Positions 52,168 through 61,031 of a stretch of DNA of 64,000 nucleotides are shown in pieces. The notes under the pieces were generated by a model. The model saw only the letters and a program-made list of their open reading frames with translations. It was not told where the DNA came from and ran no database searches. Location: contig CAZBMZ010000028.1 in the NCBI GenBank assembly GCA_964492845.1, forward strand, positions 17,687-81,686, in the 5' to 3' direction. The position numbers and the translations under genes are program-made. Source of the DNA: JADJPF01 sp964492845. GTDB lineage: Bacteria; Acidobacteriota; Blastocatellia; Chloracidobacteriales; JADJPF01. Position 1 is the first letter of the stretch; each line of letters begins with the position of its first letter.

Positions 52168-53349
52168 CTACTCTACACGATATTTACTAGAATTATGCAC
52201 CGGTGTTGTAGGTGTATTTCGTACATCACCCCGATCAGGCGAGATAGAACGATTTTCATTATTGCGCAATTCCGGTGCTATCACTCTACCATCAGGCGGA
52301 GTAGTTCGACCATCCAAAACACGACCATCTGAAGGAGTATTACGACCGTCTTCGCTACCCATATAACGACCAAAAATCATTTTTCCCGCAGTTGTTTGAA
52401 GTACACTAGTAACACTAATTTCTATATTTCTTCCAATTGAACGCCGAGCATTATCAATTACTACCATTGTCCCATCATCAAGATAAGCTACACCTTGGTT
52501 GTATTCCTTACCTTCTTTTAAGACAAAGACTTTCATTGTTTCGCCCGGTAAAACAACAGGTTTAAGAGCGTTAGCTAGCTCATTAATATTAAGTACAGCA
52601 ACACCACGAAGCTGGGCTACTTTATTTAAGTTAAAATCATTAGTGACAATTTTGCCATTTAGTTGTTTAGCTAGTTCAATTAGCTTAAGGTCTACTTCTC
52701 GAATGTCTGGAAAATCAATATCTGAGACTAAAACATCTAGGTTATGATTTTTTTGGACACGTTGCAAAATATCTAAACCCCGACGGCCCCGGTTACGCTT
52801 GGCCGAATCTCCACTATCAGCTACTTGTTGAAGTTCACGTAACATAAATTGTGGAATTACTAATTGACCACCTAAAAAACCTGTCTCAGCTATATCAGCA
52901 ACACGGCCATCAATAATTACACTAGTATCAAGGATTAAATGTTGATTTTTTCCTACTCCATCGCTACGAAATAACCCACCAAGAATTGATAAATCCAGGT
53001 AATCCCCCTTAATAGCTCCAACAATTAGACCAACATAACCCATAAACATTATTAGTAAAAATGTCACATAAGCTTTAACCTGATGTGGAATCTCTCCTTG
53101 TACAGAAATTAAAAAACCAATTAACGAAGCACCAACGATACCAAGTATTGAACCTATAGCTCCACCTATTAGAGTTTTAATAGAAGCACGACGAATGCGA
53201 GTTTCAAAAAAAATAATTCCAGATGCTAATATAAGACCAACTATAAAAGATAAAATTGCACTGTTAGCAATTGGTTGTTGCAAGAAATAACTTGCTCCAG
53301 CCAAGGCCAGGACAAAACCGAAACGGATTAAATTTACGTCAAAATTCAT
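52168..53349 (-). CDS. PIN/TRAM-domain membrane protein (YacL type)
   Basis: 393 residues. Four membrane helices (1-115) lead to a PIN nuclease-like domain (about 135-255) with the acidic core LILDTSVIIDGRVADI, ELQQVADSGDSAKRNRGRRGL and KIVTNDFNLNKVAQLRG, then a TRAM domain (about 265-330). The last 60 residues are disordered and rich in Asp, Gly, Arg and Pro, with DGR occurring several times. The family is conserved next to ispD, but its RNA target is unknown. There is no Shine-Dalgarno motif before the ATG; a hairpin (53359-53387) lies just before it. Confidence 0.9.
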   Translation of the reverse strand: MNFDVNLIRFGFVLALAGASYFLQQPIANSAILSFIVGLILASGIIFFETRIRRASIKTLIGGAIGSILGIVGASLIGFLISVQGEIPHQVKAYVTFLLIMFMGYVGLIVGAIKGDYLDLSILGGLFRSDGVGKNQHLILDTSVIIDGRVADIAETGFLGGQLVIPQFMLRELQQVADSGDSAKRNRGRRGLDILQRVQKNHNLDVLVSDIDFPDIREVDLKLIELAKQLNGKIVTNDFNLNKVAQLRGVAVLNINELANALKPVVLPGETMKVFVLKEGKEYNQGVAYLDDGTMVVIDNARRSIGRNIEISVTSVLQTTAGKMIFGRYMGSEDGRNTPSDGRVLDGRTTPPDGRVIAPELRNNENRSISPDRGDVRNTPTTPVHNSSKYRVE

Positions 53350-53726
53350 TAAGTTTTTCAGTACAAATATTTTTTAAACTTGTACTGCCCCGGTCATAAA
53401 GTTAAAAAAGTTACTTTAAGAATAATTTTTAGACAGGTTGATTGTTTTCCGCTAATTGTATTTTATTATTGTTATTAAGTTTGAAAGCTTTTTATGTAGG
53501 TTTTCCTTTATTATAGCAAGTAAAATATGTTTGCTAAAATCTGAATTAGCTAAGAATTAGCCGGACATAGTGATATATACTTACAAAATATTTTTTAGCC
53601 TAAAAACAAGACAATTACAATTGATCTACAATACTAGACAACAGATATATATAATTGATATGCTATCTTACTAGAAAATATATTACTTACTCTCATTTAC
53701 ATTACAATCTACCAACAACATTTATT
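53350..53726. other. Divergent intergenic region, 377 bases
   Basis: This region lies between the PIN/TRAM gene (-) and the SNF2 gene (+). It is AT-rich with no convincing gene. A TATAAT reads on the plus strand near 53653, but I find no suitable -35 at 16-18 bases. The only structure is the hairpin at 53359-53387. Confidence 0.45.
53359..53387 (-). promoter_or_regulatory. Hairpin in the leader of the PIN/TRAM gene
   Basis: CAGTACAA (53359-53366) pairs with TTGTACTG (53380-53387) around a 13-base loop. It ends 9 bases before the start codon, in the place of the ribosome binding site, so it might control translation. No partner is known. Confidence 0.35.
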
Positions 53727-54260
53727 ATGATAGTACTAAATATTATATGGACATCGTCAGGTAATTTGGCTATTTGGGCTGAAAGTTTAGCACTTTTTGA
53801 GCAGTTTTTAGCCAAAAGAGAAAAGCAAAAAAATAAATTAGTTAATAAACTTAGTAAAACTTCCCCTGAAATCTTAGAACATCCTTTTGTCTGCTCTACT
53901 AACTCAATAGCAGAAATAATAAGCATATACTTTCAAATAGACAAAAAACTTTTAGAACCAGAAAATAAAATACTATCTAGAAGACTTTTGGCTAATAAAA
54001 AAGCTAGTAAAGATAAAGATAGCAATGAGTTAGTTAAACTATTTTTACCAACAGATGATAACTTTCCCCAACCATCTCACCCACTATTTAGAGATTTAAT
54101 TCTTAAGTATAAACCAAAAGAATTATCTGCTTGGCAAGTTCCTAGTTTGGAACTAAAAACAGATTTAGCTTTAGATCTTTTATTATCTTTACCCACAAAA
54201 GCACCATCAGGAATAATCTTTAGTGACTCTTTACTTTTTTTTAGCGAATTTTGCTCTTAA
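53727..54260 (+). CDS. SNF2 helicase, N-terminal fragment before a frameshift
   Basis: This frame encodes about 177 residues. MIVLNIIWTSSGNLAIWAESLALFEQFL is the normal beginning of the bacterial SNF2/Rad54-like ATPases. The frame runs to LSLPTKAPSGIIFSDSLLFF and then goes out of frame at a T8 run (54235-54242), ending at TAA 54260. The continuation (FALKLVVQGRVLP) is in the next frame at 54223-57024. I place the start at ATG 53727, because the family begins there; upstream residues of the longer frame do not fit. The ribosome binding site is weak. It is either a pseudogene, a homopolymer sequencing error, or a gene needing slippage. Confidence 0.75.
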   Translation: MIVLNIIWTSSGNLAIWAESLALFEQFLAKREKQKNKLVNKLSKTSPEILEHPFVCSTNSIAEIISIYFQIDKKLLEPENKILSRRLLANKKASKDKDSNELVKLFLPTDDNFPQPSHPLFRDLILKYKPKELSAWQVPSLELKTDLALDLLLSLPTKAPSGIIFSDSLLFFSEFCS

Positions 54261-57024
54261 ATTAGTTGTTCAAGGAAGAGTTCTTCCTACTGTAGAAAAA
54301 AGAGAAGATAGCTTTTTTGCACGTTGGCAACCTATTCTTAATACTGAAGTAGAAATATTGCAGGTAAAACAATTAATGGAGTTAATGCCTATTTCGCTAT
54401 CTTGGATAACTGGAACGGCTAAAACAACCACTACAGTTACAACTATTTTTCAATTTGCTTTGGAATGTTTAGTTGATGGACTAGTTAGAAAAACTTTATC
54501 AAAAACTAAGCTTTTTACTGTTAATAAAAAATATTCTTCTGCTCATCAAGAATGGTTGGCGGCTTTGCTCTCAGAGCCTGAAATAACTGCTGACAAAACA
54601 GAGTTAAATGCTTTTTATAAAGTAATTAACAACTGGCATAGCTCAGCTTTTAGAGTTACAGGACAACTACGCACTTGTTTTCGACTTTCTGAAGTTGCTG
54701 AGTCCCGATTTGTTGAAATTAAACGCACTAGCAAAAAAAGTATAAAAAAAGTTTCCCAACAAAATGAATTAAAAACAGATATTGCTTTACAAAAAGAAAA
54801 TGAATGGAAAATAGATTTTCTTTTGCAAGCAATAGATGACAAAAGCTTGTTAGTACCTGCTGAAATGGTTTGGAAGACTAAAGGTAAAGTCCTTAAATTT
54901 TCTTCTAGGGAATTTGAAAATCCACAAGAAAGACTCTTAACAGACCTTGGGAAATCAATTCGTCTTTATCCAGAACTTGAATCAGCATTAAAAACGGCTA
55001 GACCTGTTTCGCTATACCTAGATACAACAGGAGCTTATAAGTTTTTACGAGAAGTTATGCCGCTTCTTGAGGAATCTGGCTTTGGTGTATTAGTTCCAAG
55101 TTGGTATGGTCGTCCGTTACTTCGCCTAGGGGCAAAACTTACTGCTCAACCTACAAAAAGCAAGGCTACAGGCTCAAATTTACTTGGATTAGAAGGAATC
55201 TGTAGTTATCAATGGAAACTAGCTATTGGTGAAGAAGAAATTTCTTATGAAGATTTTCTTAAGCTAGCTAAATTAAAAGTTCCGCTAGTTAAAATACGAG
55301 GACAATGGGTTGAGCTTAAAGTCGAAGAAATGCAGGCTGCAATAGCTTTTTTTGAGAAAAAACACCTGTCAGGAGAAATGACTGTAAATGAAGTTTTGCG
55401 TGTAGGTTTAGGTTTAGAAAGTGAAAAACTAGGTGTTCCTGTTGTTGGATTCGAGACTTCTGGTTGGTTAAAAGAGTTTTTAGCTGAAAATAGCGAGCAA
55501 AAATTAATCGAGCAAAAAACCCCAAAAGGCTTTGTTGGCAAGTTAAGACCTTATCAAGAAAGGGGCTTATCTTGGCTAAACTTCTTAAATCAGTTAGGAA
55601 TGGGAGCCTGTTTAGCTGATGACATGGGTTTAGGAAAAACCATTCAACTACTAGCGTTGCTTGTATTAGAAAGGCAAAACTCAAAACAAAATCCTACATT
55701 GCTTGTTTGCCCAATGTCAGTAGTAGGAAACTGGCAAAGAGAAGCAACAAAGTTTGCTCCAAGTCTGAAAGTGCAAATCCATCATGGGGTTGAACGCCTT
55801 ACGGACAAAGAGTTTATAGAAGAAGCCAAGAAAGTAGACTTAGTTATTACTACATATGGTTTAGCTACCAGGGATCAGCACTTACTTTCAGAAGTAATTT
55901 GGGCAAGAATTGTTTTAGATGAAGCACAAAACATTAAAAACCCTGATGCTAAGCAGACTAAAGCTATTCGCGGTCTTGCTAGCCAAAGCAAAATTGCCTT
56001 AACAGGAACACCTGTAGAAAATCGATTATCAGAACTTTGGTCAATAATGGAGTTTCTCAATCCTGGCCTACTTGGATCAGCTAGCAGTTTTAGTAAACAG
56101 TTTTCTACTCCAATAGAACGTTATAGAAGCAAAGAAAAAGCTACTTTACTCAAACAATTAACACAGCCATTTATCCTTCGTAGATTAAAAACAGATAAAA
56201 ATATTATTCAAGATTTACCTGAAAAAATAGAGATGAAAACTTTTTGTAATCTTACATCTGAGCAAGCATCACTTTATCAAGCAGTAGTAGATGAAATGAT
56301 GCAAAAGATTGAAAAAAGTGAAGAAAAAAGTATTGCACGTAAAGGTATGGTTTTGGCAACATTGATGAAATTAAAACAAGTTTGTAACCATCCTGTGCAA
56401 ATGTTGCAAGATGGTTCAAGTGTAGCAGAGCGTTCAGGGAAATTATCTAGACTAGAGGAAATTATAGAAGAAATTTTGGATGCGGGGGATAAAGTGCTTT
56501 GTTTTAGTCAATTTGCTGAAATGGGAAAAATGCTTAAATCTCACCTTCAAGAAAAATTTAGTTGTGAAGTTTTATTCTTACAAGGCTCAACAACTAAACA
56601 GGCTCGTGACAAAATGGTAGAAAGGTTTCAAGCAGACAATGGCCCATCAATTTTTATCCTTTCACTAAAAGCTGGCGGTGTAGGGCTTAATTTAACAGCA
56701 GCCCAACACGTTATTCATTTTGATAGATGGTGGAATCCTGCGGTAGAATCACAAGCAACGGATCGCGCTTTTCGTATTGGGCAAAAGAAAAATGTCCAAG
56801 TAAGAAAGTTTGTTTGTATTGGCACAATTGAAGAAAAAATAGACCTCCTGATAGAACAAAAGAAAGAGCTAGCAGACAATATTGTTGGAACTGGTGAAGG
56901 ATGGTTAACTGAACTATCAACCAGTGAACTACGCCAACTTGTTGCATTATCAAAAGATGCTGTCTCGGAATCTGCATCTAAAATTTCTACAACAGGTAAG
57001 AAAGCCAAAAAAGTCTCAAACTAA
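54223..57024 (+). CDS. SNF2 helicase, main part after the frameshift
   Basis: The open frame continues the SNF2 protein from FALKLVVQGRVLPTVEKRE. The nominal GTG at 54223 is not a true start, because the real start is in the other frame. A middle region (IGEEEISYEDFLKLAKLKVPLVKI) is typical of the bacterial SNF2_assoc family. The ATPase core has Walker A DDMGLGKTIQLLALL, DEAQ (VLDEAQNIKN) and LTGTPVENRLSELWS; the C-terminal lobe ends with GGVGLNLTAAQHVIHFDRWWNPAVESQATDRAFRIGQ. Such proteins use ATP to move along DNA or displace proteins. The SWIM gene follows after 12 bases, a common pairing. The ATPase core itself is intact. Confidence 0.85.
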   Translation: MTLYFFLANFALKLVVQGRVLPTVEKREDSFFARWQPILNTEVEILQVKQLMELMPISLSWITGTAKTTTTVTTIFQFALECLVDGLVRKTLSKTKLFTVNKKYSSAHQEWLAALLSEPEITADKTELNAFYKVINNWHSSAFRVTGQLRTCFRLSEVAESRFVEIKRTSKKSIKKVSQQNELKTDIALQKENEWKIDFLLQAIDDKSLLVPAEMVWKTKGKVLKFSSREFENPQERLLTDLGKSIRLYPELESALKTARPVSLYLDTTGAYKFLREVMPLLEESGFGVLVPSWYGRPLLRLGAKLTAQPTKSKATGSNLLGLEGICSYQWKLAIGEEEISYEDFLKLAKLKVPLVKIRGQWVELKVEEMQAAIAFFEKKHLSGEMTVNEVLRVGLGLESEKLGVPVVGFETSGWLKEFLAENSEQKLIEQKTPKGFVGKLRPYQERGLSWLNFLNQLGMGACLADDMGLGKTIQLLALLVLERQNSKQNPTLLVCPMSVVGNWQREATKFAPSLKVQIHHGVERLTDKEFIEEAKKVDLVITTYGLATRDQHLLSEVIWARIVLDEAQNIKNPDAKQTKAIRGLASQSKIALTGTPVENRLSELWSIMEFLNPGLLGSASSFSKQFSTPIERYRSKEKATLLKQLTQPFILRRLKTDKNIIQDLPEKIEMKTFCNLTSEQASLYQAVVDEMMQKIEKSEEKSIARKGMVLATLMKLKQVCNHPVQMLQDGSSVAERSGKLSRLEEIIEEILDAGDKVLCFSQFAEMGKMLKSHLQEKFSCEVLFLQGSTTKQARDKMVERFQADNGPSIFILSLKAGGVGLNLTAAQHVIHFDRWWNPAVESQATDRAFRIGQKKNVQVRKFVCIGTIEEKIDLLIEQKKELADNIVGTGEGWLTELSTSELRQLVALSKDAVSESASKISTTGKKAKKVSN
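54235..54242 (+). other. T8 run at the SNF2 reading-frame break
   Basis: Eight T residues follow CTTTAC. Removing one T would join the two frames as SDSLLFLANFALKL, which fits the family. Frame 0 to frame +1 therefore needs one base fewer (or two more). Confidence 0.8.
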
Positions 57025-57036
57025 TAGGAGAAATTT

Positions 57037-57921
57037 ATGTGGGGTTGGTATAAAAGAAACTCTTCCGGGCCTCGCCCAGTTAAAAACGGTATTAAGACCA
57101 AAAAACAAAGAGGGACGATAGGAGAAACTTGGTGGTCTAAAAGATTTTTAGATGTTTTACTCTCATTCGACATAGGAGCAAGGCTAAGCAGAGGGCGTAA
57201 CTATGCACATAAAGGGCAAGTTATAAATATAGACATAGAAGCAGGGCTAGTAAGTGCTAAAGTACAAGGATCACGAGAAACTCCTTATAAAATCAAGATA
57301 AAGTTAAAAGTACTATCCAAAAAGGAATGGGAGCAAGTAGAAGAAGCTCTTGTAGAGAGAGCAATATTTCTAGCAAGTCTACTAGCAGGAGAAATGCCTA
57401 AAGACATTGAGGAGGTATTTAGAGGGGTAGATCTTTCACTCTTTCCAAGTCGTGGATCAGATTTAGACACAGAATGTAGTTGTCCAGATTGGTCAAACCC
57501 TTGTAAACACACAGCAGCAGTTTATTATATTTTGGCCGAACAATTTGATGAAGACCCGTTTTTGCTTTTTACTTGGAGGGGCCGAACTAAAAAAGAATTA
57601 ATTGAAAAATTAAGATCACTAAGAGGGGTTAGTACTGATGTTGAAACTAGTAACCATTCTCAAGCGCAAAGCTTTTTATCTTCAACTTTGCCGCAAGTTC
57701 CAATACCAAGCCTAAATGATAGTTTAGAAAATTTTTGGCAAGCTAGAGCAAGTTTTTCAGAACTTTCTTTTCAACCAGAGAAAGTTTCTGTACCAGACGC
57801 AATAATAAGACAGTTAGAACCATTAAATTTAGGTATTGCAGATAAAAAAATAACAGATATTTTGTCAGAAATGTATAAAATATTATCAGATAAAGCTTTT
57901 GATAAAGCTTTTGATAAGTAA
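57037..57921 (+). CDS. SWIM zinc-finger protein, partner of the SNF2 helicase
   Basis: 294 residues. The start WGWYKRNSSGPRPVKNGIKT is followed by TWWSKRFLDVLLSFDIGARLSRGRNYAHKGQV, typical of SWIM proteins next to SNF2 ATPases. The SWIM finger is CSCPDWSNPCKH (Cys147, Cys149, Cys156, His158). The tail ends in a short tandem repeat, DKAFDKAFDK. SWIM proteins are thought to bind DNA or protein beside the helicase. AGGAG lies 7 bases before the ATG, and the upstream stop is 12 bases away, so it is in the same operon. Confidence 0.9.
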   Translation: MWGWYKRNSSGPRPVKNGIKTKKQRGTIGETWWSKRFLDVLLSFDIGARLSRGRNYAHKGQVINIDIEAGLVSAKVQGSRETPYKIKIKLKVLSKKEWEQVEEALVERAIFLASLLAGEMPKDIEEVFRGVDLSLFPSRGSDLDTECSCPDWSNPCKHTAAVYYILAEQFDEDPFLLFTWRGRTKKELIEKLRSLRGVSTDVETSNHSQAQSFLSSTLPQVPIPSLNDSLENFWQARASFSELSFQPEKVSVPDAIIRQLEPLNLGIADKKITDILSEMYKILSDKAFDKAFDK

Positions 57922-57943
57922 AATTATAGTAATAAAATTTATT

Positions 57944-57966
57944 TTGTAATTTTTGAATAATTACAA
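57944..57966. terminator. Hairpin between SWIM gene and RadA
   Basis: TTGTAATT (57944-57951) pairs with AATTACAA (57959-57966) around 7 bases. T-rich sequence flanks it on the minus strand and A-rich on the plus strand. It lies between convergent genes ending at 57921 and 57989; being purely AT-rich it may be weak. Confidence 0.45.
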
Positions 57967-57988
57967 TAAAAACCTTTAGCAAAAACTC

Positions 57989-59341
57989 TCAAAAAAGCTC
58001 ATCTAGTAAATCTATAACAGAGCGTATTGCTACTACCTCAACATTGCCAGGAGATTCAATTCCACTTGCATTATTAGCTGGCATTAGACATTTACCTAAA
58101 CCCATTGCAGAAACTTCTCTTAATCTAACGCTAGGTTGAGCAGAGGAACGAACTTCACCAGCTAAACCCACTTCCCCAAAAACAGCAATAGAAGGCTCTA
58201 TAGGAATATTCTTAAAGCTAGAAATAATAGCTGCAACAATTCCAAGGTCTGCTGCTGGTTCGTCTAATATAATTCCACCAGCAACATTAACAAATACATC
58301 TGCTCCATATAGATGAAACCCAGCACGTTTTTCTAACATAGCTATTAGTAATGCTACTCGGTTTTGATCTACACCTTGCGCCATCCTTCGACCATTACCA
58401 TAATTGCTAGAAGTTACTAAAGCTTGTATTTCTACTAAAATTGGGCGTGTTCCCTCCATACAAGCTAAGACGACTGAGCCAGCAACCCCAACAGGGCGTT
58501 GTTTTAAGAAAAGTTCAGAAGCGTTTTTTACTGCTATTAGCCCTGAGCCAGTCATTTCAAAAATTCCTAGCTCATTAGCTGGGCCAAAACGATTTTTTAC
58601 AGCCCTAACAATTCGGTGATTATGATGATGTTCACCTTCAAAATAAAGCACTGTATCAACAATATGTTCTAGGGCTTTTGGGCCAGCTAACATTCCTTCT
58701 TTAGTAACATGACCTATTAGAAAAATCGTAATATTTTTATTTTTAGCTTGAACTAAAAATTGTCCTGCTACCTCACGAATTTGAGAAATTCCCCCTGGCG
58801 CAGAATCTATTTTTTCTGAATAAACTGTTTGTACTGAATCAACGATTATACAAAAAGGTTTATGATGTGTGACTTCATCTAAAACTTTCTCTAAACAAGT
58901 TTCAGGTACTAAAAAAAGATTTTTAGGGTCAATCCCAAGACGTTGACCACGAAGTTTAATTTGTTTTTCTGATTCTTCACCACTTACATAAAGAACTTTT
59001 TGTTCCGATTGACTAAGCTTTTCAGCTACTTGTAAAAGTAAAGTAGATTTACCAATTCCAGGGTCACCGCCTATTAAAACCAAACTGCCTGGAACAATTC
59101 CGCCACCTAAAACCCGGTCAAATTCCACTATACCTGTGGAAATACGGCTATTATCCTGGCTAGAAATATCCTGGTAGTTTGCAGCAATTGTGCTAGTAGG
59201 TGCTATTCTTACAGCACTACTTTTAGTTTCACGTTCTTCTACTAGGCTATTCCACGCAGCGCAATCAGGACATTTACCTAACCATTTTTTGCTTTGAAAG
59301 CCACATTGTTGACAAGAATAAACAGTTTTATCTTTTACCAT
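57989..59341 (-). CDS. radA: DNA repair protein RadA (Sms)
   Basis: About 450 residues. RadA is a RecA-like helicase that helps branch migration in recombination. The N-terminal zinc finger CQQCG...CPDC comes first. The ATPase has Walker A GGDPGIGKSTLL, then the diagnostic KNRFG motif (VKNRFGPANELGIFEM), and a Lon-like C-terminal domain (VNVAGGIILDEPAADLGIVAAI). The first long-frame start (TTG 59377) precedes the family's beginning; I use ATG 59341 just before VKDKTVYSCQQCG. No ribosome binding site is clear. Confidence 0.95.
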   Translation of the reverse strand: MVKDKTVYSCQQCGFQSKKWLGKCPDCAAWNSLVEERETKSSAVRIAPTSTIAANYQDISSQDNSRISTGIVEFDRVLGGGIVPGSLVLIGGDPGIGKSTLLLQVAEKLSQSEQKVLYVSGEESEKQIKLRGQRLGIDPKNLFLVPETCLEKVLDEVTHHKPFCIIVDSVQTVYSEKIDSAPGGISQIREVAGQFLVQAKNKNITIFLIGHVTKEGMLAGPKALEHIVDTVLYFEGEHHHNHRIVRAVKNRFGPANELGIFEMTGSGLIAVKNASELFLKQRPVGVAGSVVLACMEGTRPILVEIQALVTSSNYGNGRRMAQGVDQNRVALLIAMLEKRAGFHLYGADVFVNVAGGIILDEPAADLGIVAAIISSFKNIPIEPSIAVFGEVGLAGEVRSSAQPSVRLREVSAMGLGKCLMPANNASGIESPGNVEVVAIRSVIDLLDELF

Positions 59342-59417
59342 AAGAAAAATAATTACAGCATCAATAAAATGGTGCAAGCCATCTGTGCAGTTAGGAAAAT
59401 TTTATTAAAATATTGCT

Positions 59418-59445
59418 TTGAGCCAAAGTAGTTAAAGATTATACT
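59418..59445 (+). promoter_or_regulatory. Possible promoter of the CYTH gene
   Basis: TTGAGC (59418-59423), a 16-base spacer and TATACT (59440-59445, five of six) lie 60 bases before the ATG at 59506. Confidence 0.45.
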
Positions 59446-59505
59446 TGTCTGGCAGTTATAAAAAATAAAATGTAATGTTTAGCTAAATATTAATACTAGA
59501 TATAT

Positions 59506-60027
59506 ATGCCAGATACAGCTAGAAATATAGAAATTAAAGCAAAAATATCTGATTGGCAAAAATTATATCAACTAGTAATAGCACTTAGTGACACACCGGA
59601 AGAAATATTAATACAAAAAGATATATTTTTTCCCGCCCAAAATGGTAGATTAAAATTAAGAATTTTTCAGGATGATTATGGTGAATTGATACATTACCAA
59701 AGGGAAAATACTATAAAAGCTAAAGAATCCAGCTATATTATTGCTAAAACTACTGAACCAATACTTATGCAAGCAGCACTTTCTAAAGCTTTAGGAGTAG
59801 TTGGAATAGTAGAGAAAAAACGTCTGCTTTATAAAACAGGGCAAACCCGAATACATTTAGATCAAGTAGCAGGGTTAGGAAACTTTTTAGAATTAGAATA
59901 TGTTTTAAGCCCTAGAGAAGATATTGATATTGCTAAAAGTTTGGTGGCAGACCTAATGCGTTATTTAGAAATTGCATCAAATGATCTAATTGCTAACGCA
60001 TATATTGATATGCTTTTAATAAGTTAA
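59506..60027 (+). CDS. CYTH-domain protein
   Basis: 173 residues. CYTH-fold proteins bind phosphorylated ligands in an acidic and basic tunnel; known members include class IV adenylate cyclases and thiamine triphosphatases. The signature ARNIEIKAKI (the ExExK motif in the form EIKAK) opens it. RLKLRIF supplies basic residues, and TRIHLDQVAGLGNFLELEYVL is the second conserved block. The ExExK motif is degenerate (IEIKAK), as in many diverged members. Substrate is not predictable. No obvious partner is adjacent. Confidence 0.82.
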   Translation: MPDTARNIEIKAKISDWQKLYQLVIALSDTPEEILIQKDIFFPAQNGRLKLRIFQDDYGELIHYQRENTIKAKESSYIIAKTTEPILMQAALSKALGVVGIVEKKRLLYKTGQTRIHLDQVAGLGNFLELEYVLSPREDIDIAKSLVADLMRYLEIASNDLIANAYIDMLLIS

Positions 60028-60092
60028 TTAAGTAAAATTCTTAAAATAACGAAAACTTGCAGTAACAACTAGTTACAGGAAGGATAAATTTA

Positions 60093-60947
60093 ATGGATAA
60101 TAATTATCCAAAAAATCCATATAATCAACAACTTGACTCTGCTAATCAACAACAATATGGGCGACCACTTCCACAATATAATCAACAACAAGATCAATAT
60201 GGACAAGCCTATAATCAGGAACAAAACCAACAATATGGGCAACAATACGGCCAACAACAAAACTATGGGCAAGCTCAATATCCTCAACAAAATCAACAGT
60301 ATGGGCAACAATACGGCCAACAACAATATAATCCGCAATACGGCCAACAGCAAAATTACGGGCAAGCCCAATATCCCCAACAAAATCAGCAATATGGGCA
60401 AGCTCAATATCCTGCACAAGGCCAACAACAAAACCAAGTTTACGGCCAAGGACAATATCCTCAGCAAAATCAACAGCAATACGGCCAACAACAAAACTAT
60501 GGGCAAGCCCAATATCCTCAACAAAATCAACAGTATGGGCAACAATACGGCCAACAACAATATAATCCGCAACAAACAACCTATGTTCCAGGCCAACAAT
60601 ACGGCCAACAACAAAATTATGGGCAAGCTTATGGACAAGCTTATAACCAACAATCAATGAGTCCGCCTGTTTACGGCCAACAAATGCAGTATGATTTGCA
60701 ACAAGCCCAAACTTATGAAGAAATTAGAAAGTTAGCAAAACGCTCTCTAGCTTTTTCAATTATAGGTTTTTTTATTGGCGGTTTAATTTTTGGTACTTTA
60801 GCCTTTTCACGTGCAAACAAAGCTCTAGATTTAATGCAGCAATATAACTTAGGTCATGAATTTGCTGGTAAATTAAAATTTGCCAAAATCATGGGAATAA
60901 TAGATGTAATTATTGCCCTTTTAGTTATTTTTGGACGATTCTTTTAA
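60093..60947 (+). CDS. Prion-like Q/Y/G/N repeat protein with C-terminal membrane domain
   Basis: 284 residues. Residues 1-200 are almost only Gln, Tyr, Gly, Asn, Pro and Ala, built on variants of QQYGQQYGQQQNYGQAQYP, like prion-like low-complexity domains. From about residue 210 an ordinary domain follows: YEEIRKLAKRSLAFSIIGFFIGG and IMGIIDVIIALLVIFGRFF hold two membrane helices joined by a short loop. The low-complexity part is probably exposed on one side of the membrane and could self-associate; this is inference. AGGAAGGA precedes the ATG. The long open frames on both other strands here are an artefact of the biased repeat. A kinase gene follows after a hairpin terminator. Confidence 0.85.
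   Translation: MDNNYPKNPYNQQLDSANQQQYGRPLPQYNQQQDQYGQAYNQEQNQQYGQQYGQQQNYGQAQYPQQNQQYGQQYGQQQYNPQYGQQQNYGQAQYPQQNQQYGQAQYPAQGQQQNQVYGQGQYPQQNQQQYGQQQNYGQAQYPQQNQQYGQQYGQQQYNPQQTTYVPGQQYGQQQNYGQAYGQAYNQQSMSPPVYGQQMQYDLQQAQTYEEIRKLAKRSLAFSIIGFFIGGLIFGTLAFSRANKALDLMQQYNLGHEFAGKLKFAKIMGIIDVIIALLVIFGRFF
60244..60338 (+). repeat. 95-bp direct repeat, first copy
   Basis: The 95 bases at 60244-60338 recur at 60478-60572, with 94 of 95 positions identical (GCTCAA against GCCCAA). The copies are 234 bases (78 codons) apart and in frame. Confidence 0.9.
60478..60572 (+). repeat. 95-bp direct repeat, second copy
   Basis: Second copy of the repeat at 60244-60338, in the same frame; the single difference is a T to C change that alters the codon GCT to GCC, both for Ala. 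Confidence 0.9.
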
Positions 60948-61031
60948 GTTAAATCTCTTTAGAAATAATTTGATAAATAATTAATTAAACTAAGTTATTG
61001 ACTCTAAAGAAAAATTAAAACTTGTAATATC

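Noticed and set aside
55316..55684. 122-residue minus-strand frame inside the SNF2 gene
   Set aside because: It lies opposite conserved helicase sequence and has no family features.
57989..59377. RadA beginning at TTG 59377
   Set aside because: The family begins just before the zinc finger; the 12 additional residues are hydrophobic and unlike RadA.
60090..60657. Long open frames opposite and in the other forward frame of the repeat gene
   Set aside because: They are Leu/Ile/Val- or Asn-rich products of the same repeats read in other frames, with no domain and no ribosome binding site.
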